A DNA stretch of 64,000 nucleotides from NCBI GenBank assembly GCA_948474755.1, contig CAOLHI010000656.1:1-64000 (forward strand). The letters are read 5' to 3'. A program made the position numbers and the translations under genes. The notes beneath the pieces were generated by a model. It ran no database searches. It saw only the letters and a program-made list of their open reading frames with translations, and was not told the origin of the DNA. Every line of letters starts with the position of its first letter. Within the stretch, counting starts at the first letter, position 1. This DNA is from Ctenosaura bakeri. Lineage: Eukaryota; Chordata; Lepidosauria; Squamata; Iguanidae. Positions 44,764 through 55,635 of the stretch are shown here, piece by piece.

Positions 44764-47028
44764 CTTCCCACATTTCATAGATGAAAACAAGGACAGGTGT
44801 GGCCAAGCGATATCAAAATATGGTCAAAACAGCAAAAGTTATCAATTAGGAAGAACGTGCATGCTAGGACAGCCTCTGGGGAAGGGTAAGATTCTACCAC
44901 CTCTCCTTTGCTCTAGCCCCTTAGTGAGATAACTGAGTGCAAACTACTTCTGCACTTTGCAGCAATTGAAGTGAGCTAAGCACAAAGAGAAAAAGAAGAG
45001 GAAGTAGGAGGAGAGAGACAAAAACATTTTTAAAGCAGCTGAAAAAGAGATGATTAATTGGGTCTTCCCCTGCTAAACTGGGACAGTTGGAGGATCTAGG
45101 GTGGGATTGGAGAAGATAAATATTGTGCTATGTCCAGAGTCTATAATTACCTAGCTGCACCACTGCACTTTGCAAGAGTAGACTGGTGGAACTGAAATAA
45201 AATAGTATGTCTCTTGGGGATGGCACACATCCTAGTCTTCTGGGCTAAAATGATAACATCTGATGGCCATCATTTTCTATGGACCTAAGAGAGAGGTATT
45301 AGTGTTTACCACAACTTTTTTATGGTGAAAGTTCTGCGGGCAGTGACATTGGTAAATACAAGGGCAATTGGTGTAATTGTGCTCAGTAAGAACAGTGTAG
45401 TTGTGCTCAGTAAGAACAGTGTTGGGAATAGGATCTTTGCCTCATGGTAGGACAATCATGGCAATAACTTCCTTATAGAGCTCTTCTGCAGGCCTTGGGT
45501 CAGAGAGTGCAATGAGAAACTGGCTCTGCTCCATAAGCACAAAAGGAATAAGCAGGCTATGTGTTCAAATGAGACAGACAGAGCAAAACTTGGTGATTGA
45601 TGGACACAAATGTACCTCTCTCTCTCTCTCTCACTTTCATGTCTTACTTTTTATCTTTAAGTCCCATACTGTAATCTCCCTGACAATTCTGCAAAATATT
45701 TTGATTGCTTCTTTCCAACCTGCCAATGTCCTCTGGCTTACATTCAAAGAGACAAGATTTATAGTGTACCTCACCAAGATAAGCACACCTGTAGCTGCTG
45801 CCTTACATATTTTTCCTTGGGTGAGGTTTAAATTGCCCTGACCCTCCCATGTTATTCATGAAGCAAGAACTGTTTTTAAGGCTCACGTGAAAACAACTAT
45901 AGTTTGGAAGTAAATATAGGATAGGGTATCTATATTAAGCAGAGTGCAGCAAAGCCAGTGCAATATGAGCTTGAGAAAGACACAGGAGAAATGAATTAGG
46001 ATGTTCTTGTAAGGCTAAATAAAAGGAAGGCTTACATTTATTACTTTAGGAAATCTATCTTGGGATAAGAAAGACAAAAGAAGTTGACGTAAACTTTGTT
46101 AGAAGACCCCCTAAAAGCTGGCTTTCATGTGTGGATGTTGGCTAGCATCCATTTGGAGACTGGACCCTCATGGGCACTGCTTTCCCAGAGGAAGACAGAC
46201 TAACTCCTTCGGAGAAGGGGAAAGTAACCTCTGTAGGCAGGAAGGAAGCAAAAAGCCTTAAGTACATAGATCAAAGAAAGAAACAGGGAGGTAAAACAAA
46301 AGGACAGGCATGGTCTCTAGAGTCCCCTCTCTCACTAATCACTTTACAAGTGATGCTGCCTCTTTGCATCCAATAAGTTTATTAACAAGAATGTTGGATA
46401 AGAAGGTTGCTTGCTTTTTGTCTCAAAGAGGCATTTTCTGTTTCCAGAGGCATTGTCTCAAGTGCCAAACTTCATCTAAATATAGTTTGGTTACATATTA
46501 ACTAACTACAAGTACCGTACCTGTTGCACTATACTAATGAGATACTGGTAATTGACCCATGAGCTAGATGTAGGACATGAGAAATTCCCTTCTGGCTTTG
46601 TTGTTGCTGTTTCTGACCTATGACAACCCAAAGGCGAACCTATCCCATGGTTTCCTGGGGCTGAGAGGGTGTGATGCACCCAAGAACACCCAGTGGAATT
46701 CCATGGCTGAACGGGGAAATGAACCCGGGCCTCCAGGGTTGTAGTCCAATGTTCAAACCAGTACACTGGCTCTGGCTTATCAGCTACCCTGATGAGATCC
46801 CCTTATCTTTGATCAGTGATGATGTCTCCAATCAAAATGAACTTTTAAAAGCCTTAATATAGCATGAGTTACTGCTGGTGAGGGAAGGGCAAACTTTCCC
46901 CACCCCAGTGCTATAATATTCAGGCCAGAAATGAAAGCCCTTAAGTCAGGTGCTATTAGAATTCCAGGTAAACCCTTTACTCCAATTGGAGTGCAGCTGA
47001 AGCCATTTGTACTTCTTGGCTGAGCTTA
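44764..47028. other. Mostly unrecognised sequence
   Basis: A relative of the 2165-2302 repeat is at about 45000-45105 (AGCTGAAAAAGAG, GATTAATTGGGTC, ACTGGGACAGTTGGAGG). A (TC)n run lies at 45616-45632 and a SINE at 46598-46774. Nothing else was recognised. Confidence 0.4.
46598..46774 (-). mobile_element. tRNA-derived SINE (copy 11)
   Basis: The plus strand reads TTGTTGTTGCTGTTTCTGAC, then TGGTTTCCTGGGGCTGAGA, and ends CCAGTACACTGGCTCT. The B-box complement GGTTCATTTCCCC-like motif is recognisable. Confidence 0.86.
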
Positions 47029-47029
47029 A

Positions 47030-47115
47030 ATACAGTGAAGGCACCAGACACTGCTTGATTTCAGAAGCTCAGCAGGGTCTAGCATGATTAGCACTTTTGA
47101 TTAGTGTGTCAAGTG
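47030..47115 (+). pseudogene. 5S rRNA-derived fragment (SINE3-like)
   Basis: CTTGATTTCAGAAGCTCAGC then AGGGTCTAGCATGATTAGCA follows the 5S rRNA box A and intermediate-element region (GATCTCGGAAGCTAAGCAGG...GGTTAGTA). Many substitutions mean it is not a working 5S gene. It is probably part of a 5S-derived SINE. Confidence 0.6.
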
Positions 47116-47218
47116 TGCTTTATATTTTATTCTGATTAGCAGTTTTGGGCCTACACATAACTCTATTCCACCATGGATGGTCTAAGTAGATAGCCATCAC
47201 TTAGCTCCAGAAAACTTA

Positions 47219-47369
47219 GGCCATTTCTGCCCTACACTGTTATAGTGCTATTATTCCACTTTCAACATGCTGTGGAATTCTGGGGTTTGTAATTTACTGA
47301 GGCTAAAGAGCTCTCTGGCTGAGAATTCTAAATGCCTCTCCCTAAATTGTAAACCCTAGGATTCTATAG
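47219..47369. mobile_element. Palindromic foldback MITE, copy D, truncated
   Basis: It starts GGCCATTTCTGCCCTACACT and contains TTCAACATGCTGTGGAATTC and AGAGCTCTCTGGCTGAGAAT. It ends at CTAGGATTCTATAG, so most of the right arm is missing. No target duplication can be read. Confidence 0.75.
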
Positions 47370-47680
47370 TTCTAGCTAATCCTCTCATGTCCGCCTTTTT
47401 CACCTGCTTTGAAAATGTCTCAATTTCTCTTTCCTCAGTTCCCCCCTTTGTCCCCAGCTTCCTTCAGTTGCTACAAACTGAGTGCAGAATGCAAAATTTA
47501 GTTTGTGCTCAATTACGCCACTGGAAGAGAGGAGGGGCAGAGTCTTGCCCTTCCCAAAGGTTCAGGCACCCAAGACCAATATGATTGCCAAATTATTCAG
47601 GGAGAAAACATTTACAATGTTTAGATCTGATTGAATTTATTCTTATAATTTATTTTTTGTTTTATTTAGCTCATGTACTT

Positions 47681-47722
47681 ATTCATATATATATATTCAT
47701 ATATATATTCATATATATATTC

Positions 47723-47762
<40 letters not shown>
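47681..47762. repeat. (ATTCATATATAT)n and (AT)n microsatellite
   Basis: Four ATTC-interrupted units pass into a pure TA run of about 35 bases. Confidence 0.92.
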
Positions 47763-47763
<1 letters not shown>

Positions 47764-47799
47764 CTACCAGATCTGTTTTGTTTGTAATGGTTTCTAATA

Positions 47800-48432
47800 A
47801 ATATAGTTTAAAAAAAGAAAGGAAAGTTTAGCAATACATCCCCCCTTCAGCAGCAGCAGAACTTTCTGTTAGTGAAGAAGATTCTCTGGATTACCCCATC
47901 ACCTTTGCTGATTACACCTATAGGATTTCCTGGGCTGACTGTTCACTAAGCTGAGAATTTTGGACCTTTGAACTGCACAGTTGTTATGAGATGTGAGGAA
48001 GAATTCCATAAGAATGAGTCAGAGGTTGCGTTTTACTGGCAATTCATTTGTGCCTACTGTAAGTAATGCAACACTAAAACTGACATTAGAATGTCAAGAA
48101 TATGAAACACAATACTAAGTAATAACATTAAAAAAGAATTAACTTACACAATCTGGAAATTGTATGTGTTTTGTCCAAGTTACTGCAGTGATGAAGTCAA
48201 AGGAGAGGAATCTTTTTCCATTTACAACTCTCTCAGCTTGGTCATGTAAACTTCTACATTCCTAGAAAAGTATACAGAGACAAAACCACAGATGGATGGA
48301 AAACTGAGTTTATAAATGCAAGAAATGTCTATTATGGGACATGAGAGGAGCAGGAATGGAAGCACATAAGGCAGAACATTTGTAGACATTTTTGTACTAT
48401 TAGACTTATTAGACTAAGTTAAATATGTCTGG
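47800..48432. other. No recognisable gene or element
   Basis: No coding motif was seen. Confidence 0.4.
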
Positions 48433-48433
48433 G

Positions 48434-48585
48434 AGAGAGCCACCACCATGATGTAGTGGTTTGAACGTTGGACTATGACCCTAGAGACCATGATTCAGTT
48501 CCCCACTCAGCCATGTAAACCCACTGGGTGACCTTGGGTATGTCACAGACAGTCAACTTCAGAAAACCCTGTGATAGGATCATTT
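48434..48585 (+). mobile_element. tRNA-derived SINE (copy 12), left part
   Basis: GATGTAGTGGTTTGAACGTT, the B-box-like GATTCAGTTCCCC and CTGGGTGACCTTGGGTATGT are present. It stops at GATAGGATCATTT where the LTR element begins; the rest is at 53463. Confidence 0.88.
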
Positions 48586-49555
48586 TGTTACCGGCCTTGC
48601 ACACACCCCTTGATGCGATATGATATAATTGGTAAAATATGATTTAAATTGGTGTTATTATAGGAATCAGCTGCTATTAAATTGGCCCTGCTATAATTAG
48701 GTAGCCAGGCTGGTTAAGAGGGCAACAAATGGTCAGGTATGTACACAGTGGATTAGGCCAGCAACCCACTTCCTAGGTGTGGTGAGATCATGGGCAGGAA
48801 AACTCCAAAACATAAAAGATCACAGCTGGCTTTGATAGCACTGACTCACAAAGGAGCAAGATTCCCACTAAAACGATGACTGTCTCAAGCACCTTGTCCT
48901 CTCATCTGCACCTTCTCCATTATCTCTGATCCTGTTCTCAAAATACAGAGCTATTGCAGGCATCAATGCCTTTGTTGCCTATGTGCTAAAACCATCAACA
49001 TATTTCGTTCACATGTTAAGACCATCAACTCATTCCAGCCACCTTCTGTCACCCTGTAACCTCCATTGTTTGCTCAGGCCGAGAGCCATTTACACCCCCT
49101 GCCCTCAGGGCAGATTTTGGGTATACGAATACCCAATTTTGGGCACCTCAATGCAGTGCATCAAATGCTGAACACCACTATGTCACTCTAAATCCTGATT
49201 TAATCTGCCTTAGGCGCAAATCTAAGCCACATTGCTGTTTCTGCACTTCTCATCTGGATGGGTAATTGTAACCCGCTCCCTAAGTCTCTGTCCAAATTTC
49301 CTTCCTTTTCTTTGGTTAGCTTTTGTGTGACTGTTTGAATCTTGTGTGCATGCATGATTGAATTCTCCTCAATAAACACATGTTCAGTTTACTTTTGAAT
49401 CTCTGGCAGATTTTCTTGCAAAGACTCCATAGACACTGATGAAATGATCCTGCTAGTTACCCCACCTCTTGCAGCATTCATAATCAGAGCCAAATAATTA
49501 TCCATTTTTATATTGAATTATGGGTACTACTGGTCTCCTATCTTTTGAGGTAACA
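48586..49555 (+). repeat. 5' LTR
   Basis: It runs from TGTTACCGGCC to TTGAGGTAACA, 970 bp. The last 195 bases match the 3' LTR (TCCTGCTAGTTACCCCAC, GCAGCATTCATAATCAGAGC). A polyadenylation signal is in CTCAATAAACAC near 49371 and a TATA-like CATAAAAG near 48810. Confidence 0.74.
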
Positions 49556-49559
49556 GATT

Positions 49560-49577
49560 TGGTGGAGAATGCAGGCA
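49560..49577 (+). promoter_or_regulatory. Possible primer binding site (tRNA-Ala type)
   Basis: TGGTGGAGAATGCAGGCA starts four bases after the 5' LTR. The 3' end of tRNA-Ala, ending CATCTCCACCA, would pair with TGGTGGAGATG, so this matches with one extra A. Confidence 0.5.
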
Positions 49578-50477
49578 GCACCGTGCTTTCCTATCTTATG
49601 AGTTGATACATGCAGTTCAGCAAAGCAGACGTAGGGAAACTGTACAAATTCCAGTGAAACTTTGTGTGAACACATTTGTGTGTGAATGCACATGATAGAG
49701 CCACAAGAACTATTCTCAGTTGGGAATCTGTGTCTTTTTCTGTCTTTGTGTCTATCTGAAGTGCTAAGGATTTGCAGTGAGGAACACAAACACACACATA
49801 CACACCATGACATTTGCACTTAAAGTTACAAGGATATATGAAGCAGAACCTTATAACTTCACTCTGCAGGCTGAGTGCCACTATTTCAGGTCACTGTGCC
49901 TTTAAATTTCTTGACTAGGAAAGTCAGTAGGGTAGTCAGGAAGCCCCACCCCTATGTTAGTTTGGGCAGTGTGCTTGTCAGGTATGGCAAAAACTGACCC
50001 TAGGTTTACCTGGACTTGGAGGAAGGGCCCCCTCCATCTGAAAAAGCCACTAGTTTTGGGTAGTATGTTTGTTGCATGTGGCTATGACTGACTTTGGGTT
50101 TAAACGCTTTACTTGGACTGAGAGGAAGGCACCCCTCAGTGAAAAAGTGAAGGTAGGACTCAGGTAGGACCCTCATCCCTCCATCACCATCCCTTGTTCA
50201 GCGAAGCAGTGATTGGTTCTGCAAGCTTTATTTTCCCCCTTAGTCATTGCATGTGTGGTGGGCACTAGGGAATTCTCCCCCAAAGGGCTTCAGGAGGTCT
50301 TCCCATTCCTAAGTACCTGGTCCTTTATCCCCAGATTCAAGGGAGTGTCCTGGCCAATTTTAAGTTTGAAATTCGTATTGTGAGCAAACATGTGGGCGTC
50401 CTCCATCTAGTCTGAAAGTTGCGTTTGTGCATGAACGTGTTAAATCACACCCTCACTTTTCACAGGAAGATTTCAAT

Positions 50478-50540
50478 TGGAGGTTGCCTTTTTGTGGGGA
50501 TCTGGTTTGGGCTCTTAGGACTCTGCCGCTACCAGTTCCA
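50478..50540. repeat. Inverted repeat arm 1 inside the LTR element
   Basis: It contains GATCTGGTTTGGGCTCTTAG and CTGCCGCTACCAGTTCC. The complement with about four differences lies at 51765-51826. Confidence 0.85.
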
Positions 50541-51131
50541 AACTTTGAGGAAATGTGTGTGGAAATAATCAATTTAGTTTGAAATTCATGTTTGTATGTG
50601 TGCAAGCATGTTAAGAAGGCACCCTCACATTTTTGTTGTTGAAATCTAATCAGCAGATCTAATCGGATTGCAGGGACATTTAAGAGGAACGTCTTTGCAC
50701 TTTTGAAGCCACAAAGGCATTGTGGGAGTGTTCTAGAGAAACACTTTCTCACTTTGAATTTTAAGTTTTGTGTGGAGTTGATTGGTAAAATATTTAAAGT
50801 GCAGAACAGAATGGAGAAATTGCAGGGGCATGTACAGAAAGAGATATTTTTATGCTTAAAGCTGCAGGAGTTTTGGGGGAGTGTCTGAGAGAGAGGCACT
50901 TTCATACGTGAAGGAGTGAGTCATAATTGTAAGGTAGCAGAGATGCTTAAAGGGACTTGGAAAATGGATAAATTGCAGAAATGGGTTTCGAGTAAGGGTA
51001 GAACCCATGGAAAGAAGGTTGTTTAAAATAGCATAGCCATTTTAAACTCTGTGCACTGCATTCCACACTCAGTGCAAAGAAAGATTGCTTTTTGAGTCCT
51101 CCAAAGACACCATAGCAGCATGGGATTTTGA

Positions 51132-51320
51132 TTGGCGCTAAGTGAAGCCACAAATGCCATCCAGGAACTCACTAGCAAGGTTGACAAGCAAGCAAAGGAA
51201 TTGGAGCAGTTGCGGGTACAAAACAGCACCCTGCAAGCAGACAAATGGGCTTTTTCATCTGCTGCACAGGAAGCCTGTGCCAAATTTGAGGAAGCTTCGG
51301 TACAAATCACTCCAGAGTAG
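51132..51320 (+). pseudogene. Gag-like coiled-coil fragment in the LTR element
   Basis: A 62-codon frame reads LSEATNAIQELTSKVDKQ, then AKELEQLRVQNSTLQADK and AQEACAKFEEA. Heptad spacing of hydrophobic residues indicates a coiled coil. It sits where gag is expected but has no diagnostic capsid motif and is short. Confidence 0.42.
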
Positions 51321-51701
51321 GCTATCCATTCTAGAACAACAACACACCAAGGCACAACATGGAAGCCAGACAAAACAACAGTCAAGCACTAGTCATGAGG
51401 TCTGTAATTAATAATAATAACAAAAATCACAGAATTAACACAAAGATTACAGGCAAAGGAGACTGTCTTTTTTGGCCCCCGTACAAAAAGTCACCTTGCA
51501 GTAGTTGGGACAGCAAATGCTCTGCTGCCACTGCCACCATCAGTGTGAGAGGCAGGAGTTTGGGCGGCCAACATGATGGCTTCTTTCCCAGATGCAGCCT
51601 CAGCTGAGACAAGGCTCCCTCTACCCCCATTCACTGCCATAACCACAGCCTCCACATTCTGTAAACAAAGGTAGGAAGAACAGGGAACCCAGCACCTTAA
51701 A

Positions 51702-51733
51702 GTGGGGTGGGGTGGGGTGGGGTGGGGTGGGGG
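51702..51733. repeat. (GGGGT)n run, possible G-quadruplex
   Basis: About six consecutive GGGGT units lie just before inverted repeat arm 2. Four G-runs with one-base spacers meet the basic G-quadruplex pattern. Confidence 0.85.
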
Positions 51734-51763
51734 AAATGAGCAATCTGGCGTGGATACAGCCAG

Positions 51764-52171
51764 ATGGAACTGGTAGCGGCAGAGTCCCAAGAGCCAAACC
51801 AGATCCCCACAGAAAGGCAACCGCCAGGAGGATTCAGTCCTCACCAAGCTGTTTATGGTAAGGCAAAGAGGCATGCCTGGAAGTTGCTGAAGCAAACAGG
51901 CACTGACATGTCCCAGTTCCACCAGTGCCCCATGACAGTGCTAATACGTGCTCTCATGAAAATGCAAGGCAACCTAAGTAGAGATTCACAACCAGTCAGA
52001 CATGAACAGGTCGTAAACACTGGATCAGCCAGCTCCGAGACAATAGTATTCACTGGACTCAGAGAAGGTTCTTACCAGGCTGGGATAGGGGAAGGAATCC
52101 CTGTGAGTGTGGGTAGAAAACAGACCAACAATGCTGTGTTGGAGAGCCAGGAAAAGAAGGACATGCAATGA
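51764..52171 (+). other. Open frame of unknown function in LTR element
   Basis: A 135-codon frame starts MELVAAESQEPNQIP and ends ESQEKKDMQ. It has no recognised domain. The position after the coiled coil suggests further gag-like sequence, which is inference only. Confidence 0.3.
51765..51826. repeat. Inverted repeat arm 2 inside the LTR element
   Basis: It reads GGAACTGGTAGCGGCAGAGT and CCAGATCCCCACAGAAAGGC, the complement of 50478-50540. It lies at the start of an open frame (51764-52171) of unknown function. Confidence 0.85.
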
Positions 52172-52309
52172 GCAGAAGCTGCTCCCAAGCTTCCAGTCCT
52201 CACTGTTGTTCCCTCTCAGAGAGCCCTGCTAGGCACCCTCAACTTCTCCCAGAATTTCCTTGAGTCCTAAGCAGAGAGAGGCTTCCCTCTCCATGCCCTC
52301 TTTCAAGGG

Positions 52310-53248
52310 AATTTCCTTTTATATTTATTTGTAATTTTTAAACCAAATTTTCATCCAATATAAAAAAGAACTTTTTAAAAGGGTAAAAATACATATTCAT
52401 CACAATATTTACATGTACATTTTATCTTTTATAGTCCCTTCACCCTACTTGCAACTCTACATTCCTTATTACATATTTTCCTCAAATTCAATGCTTGCAT
52501 TTTTTAAAATAGATCCATCTGAACCTACATTTTATGAAATATCTTTTTTTGTTGTCGTATTTCCTGTATCTATACTTAACGTACATAGTACAAATCTAAG
52601 AATTCAACCTTATTTCCTCTTCTTATTCCCACTTTAGCATAAAGATTACTTCTCTAAATCCTATCTTCTTCTTCTCTATTTGAACTTATAATTATGAATT
52701 GCTTTTTACGCAGTCTATGATTGTTCTCTTTCAGACTGTTGGGTTGAATTCCCTTTCATCAAGTTTGATAACTTCTCCATTTCAATAATGTCCATGATTT
52801 TTATCTTCCAGTCATCCATTGGTGGCTCTAGTTTTGTCTTCCAATATTACACATAACAGATTCTTGTGGTGGTTATTCATAGCAATAGCAGTTACATTTC
52901 TATACCACTTATCAGTGCTAAGCACTCCCTAAGTGGTTTACAATGTGCTGAGCTAATTGCCCCCAACAAGCTGGGTACTGGTTTTACTGATCTGTGGAAG
53001 AATGGAAGGCTGAGTTAACCAGGAGCACTGCAGGACTGAACTCACAATGTTGTGGCTGCAGTACCAGCATTTAACCACTGCGCCACCAGGGCAGTATTAA
53101 GTATAATACTATCTTTGCTCCCATCTCTTTCTGATTTCCTATTATATTAAATACATTTCCGGGGTCATTTCGAATTTTATGTGTAAGATCTTTGTAATTG
53201 TATCATGAATTTCCCCCCAATATTTCTTAGCTGTTTGGTACAACCACC
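52310..53248 (-). mobile_element. L1 LINE 3' part, with SINE inserted
   Basis: Read on the minus strand, the part at 53248-53100 gives WLYQTAKKYWGEIHDTITKI and LHIKFEMTPEMYL, the end of L1 ORF2p. It continues past the SINE into an AT-rich 3' UTR and a tail at about 52310. It joins directly to the remaining piece of the 3' LTR, so the insertion was accompanied by loss of roughly 775 bp of LTR. Confidence 0.7.
52880..53097 (-). mobile_element. Second tRNA-derived SINE family
   Basis: The plus strand reads TACATTTCTATACCACTTAT, then AGCACTCCCTAAGTGGTTTA, AATTGCCCCCAACAAGCTGG and finally AACCACTGCGCCACCAGGGC. The complement begins GCCCTGGTGGCGCAGTGGTT, a tRNA-like head. It differs from the common SINE here and splits the L1. 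Confidence 0.82.
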
Positions 53249-53462
53249 ATATATGAATCCCCCTCAATAAATACATTTTAGTTTACTTTTGAATCTCTGG
53301 CTGTTTTTTTGGCAAGGATTTCATAGACTTTGGTGAAAATATCCTGCTAGTTACCCCACTTCTTGCAGCATTCATAATCAGAGCCAATTAATTCCCCATT
53401 TTTACATTAATTGTGAGTACTACTGGAGGACCTAAAGGGGTTCCCCACTTTTTAAGGTAACA
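53249..53462 (+). repeat. Partial 3' LTR
   Basis: It starts at GAATCCCCCTCAATAAATAC and ends TTTTTAAGGTAACA. It matches the last 195 bases of the 5' LTR with roughly 15% visible difference. The front of the LTR is absent. Confidence 0.75.
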
Positions 53463-53510
53463 ACCTTAGGGTCACCATAAGTTGGAAATGACTTGAAGGC
53501 ACACAACAAG
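53463..53510 (+). mobile_element. tRNA-derived SINE (copy 12), right part
   Basis: ACCTTAGGGTCACCATAAGT and the tail GGCACACAACAAG complete the SINE that stops at 48585. Confidence 0.86.
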
Positions 53511-55200
53511 TGCAATTTACCTGCCTTGTATGATAATGCTCACAGATGTTTGACTGTCTTGAAAATGTTAACATAAGAAACATGTAAAGATTCACCCTTC
53601 TGACAGGCAAACACACAGGAACACACAAAGAAAGGAAAGATATAACATTTCAGTTGCAATATAGCAAGAGCTCTGCTGACAAGGAACATATATGTGGAGC
53701 CCATGTGCTTCCGGGGAGAAATATTCAGACACTGTGTTCCCAACAACACAGCTCTAAACAACACAGTTCTGTAAGTGCAGAGCAAGCTTTTGGCAAGGGA
53801 CATGGCCTAATGAACAAGGTGTCAAGTAAGAGCAGCCCTTCTGTTTGGCACACTTCAGGCAGCAGATTTTCAGTGTCATCAAAAGGCAGCAAAATGTTAC
53901 TTAAATGTATTTTACTGGTGGGGATGGAGGGAGGCACTTGTGAGATTTTCCACCGCAGGTGCCAAAACAGGTATACTCTGGCATTGGGTACTTTATGCCA
54001 GGAATTGTGTGAAGCAGGATGGAGTTATTTGCTGCTCTATCTCAGGTAGCAAAATATCTTGGGCTGGCCCTAGTGTCAGAGCTTAATCTTGCACAGGGTT
54101 CTGGGGAAACCCAGAGGTGAAACACAGGAGCTAACAGTCATACTGGCAGCAGAGGAAGCAAAGCTAAACAGAGAGAGAGAGAGAAAGTAATCAGAACAAG
54201 GTACTGTACTTTCAATTAATTCTCCACTCCCCACTATAATGAAGGCAAAGTACACAACATTATAATGCAACTTTTTGGGAGAACTTCGTGCCTTTTTTGC
54301 AGTATAACTAACTTTTTAACTGCTGCTATAGTTAACAGCAGGTTGGCCTCACTAAATGGTAGAGGAAGAATAATTAGTCCAGGTGCTGACTGGTGCTGTG
54401 TCTCAGCACTGGTGCTTTCTGGTCTATTGCGCGTGTTGAGCTGATGAACAGAGTAAAGGAACATATGCTTTGCATCACACTTCAGTGGACTGTAGGTGGT
54501 ATTTTTTTTAAAAAAGTGAACCAAAAATAATTATTTTAGTTACTTTTGAAAAGCAAAAAAGCAACATCTTTAACATTTGTTAAATGAAATAGTAATGACA
54601 ATTTATTGCCACTGGGGTGGCAAGTGTGCTCTATAACTAATTACTGTACAAACAAATTGTTCTGGACCAGCCACCCACACCCATGCGCACTTAGTTAACT
54701 GAGAGCTTTTGCCCTGGTGGTTTTTACTATCTGGATCCCACCATAAAAGTCCAATCATCACATTGAAAAACAAAACAAAAAGAATGAGAGCAGTTAGGAG
54801 CTCCCTCCTTTACCTTTGCCATTGCTCAAGTGTACACTCTCTGGAACGCAGTGGGGTGGGGCACTGTTTGCAGAATCCCCTAGTGGACTCTGCAAAGATA
54901 CCACCCTGTCCCTACTCATCATTTTCAGATTTCTGTCCTGAAGATGAGTCATAAGCAGAGCAGGGGGAACTTCCCTAGCTGCTAACTAAACACAAAGACA
55001 TAGCTGAAATAGACAAAGTTTTTACTGAACAGCATGGGTGATGGAGTGAGGGTGGAAAGCATTGCCAAATAACTTATCCTAGATAAACTCTTTTGCCTTT
55101 GAAAGTCACCTATAAGATGCAGGGTAACAGGTTCACCTTTCCTTGACACTGTGCCGCAAGTAAAATAGCTGCATTTGTTGCACAGTTATCCCTCTAAGAA
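53511..55200. other. No recognisable gene or element
   Basis: A (GA)n run lies near 54170-54185. Open frames here have no family motif. Confidence 0.4.
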
Positions 55201-55204
55201 AAAG

Positions 55205-55346
55205 ATGTGGTATTTTCAATCCTCCAGATGTTGTTCAGACTACAGTTTCCATATTCCTTCACCACTGACTATATGGTTCAGAAGTGATGGGAGTTACAGT
55301 CCAAACATATGTCCAGAGCCATAGATACCAAATCCCTGAGCTAGGA
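55205..55346. mobile_element. hAT-like MITE remnant
   Basis: AATCCTCCAGATGTTGTTCA, AGTGATGGGAGTTACAGTCC and ACATATGTCCAGAG resemble the element at 11763. Ends are degraded. Confidence 0.45.
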
Positions 55347-55497
55347 TGTTTCACAAATGCAGGGTTTCTGCTAGAACAAACATGGAATCAGTCTTATATG
55401 GACCATCTCTATTCACAAGCAGTGAATGCTTTTGCTGTGTATTGGAGCTCTGATATATGCAGAATCTCACAAGGGTCAGTGTTGTAACACAATGGAT

Positions 55498-55635
55498 CTA
55501 AAACCTGTTGACACCCAGCTGTAGCTGGACTACATTGTCCAGAATCCCTGACTATTGGCCATGCTGGCTAGGTTTTTTTTGGGATTGAAATCCAGTAACA
55601 TCTGGAGACTTGCAGTTAGGGACCACTGGTAGCCA
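55498..55635. mobile_element. hAT-like MITE remnant
   Basis: CAGCTGTAGCTGGACTACAT, GGCCATGCTGGCTAGG and ACATCTGGAGACTTGCAG follow the order of the same MITE family. Confidence 0.42.

Larger units (their letters stand above)
48586..53462 (+). mobile_element. LTR retroelement (ERV-like) inserted in a SINE
   Basis: The 5' end TGTTACC and the 3' end GGTAACA are exact complements with TG and CA termini. The flanks ATTT and ACCT fit one mutated 4-bp duplication of the SINE's ACCT. The internal region of about 2.7 kb has a coiled-coil gag-like frame but no protease, RT, integrase or envelope motif. An L1 with a SINE in it replaced the front part of the 3' LTR. Non-autonomous and old. Confidence 0.72.
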
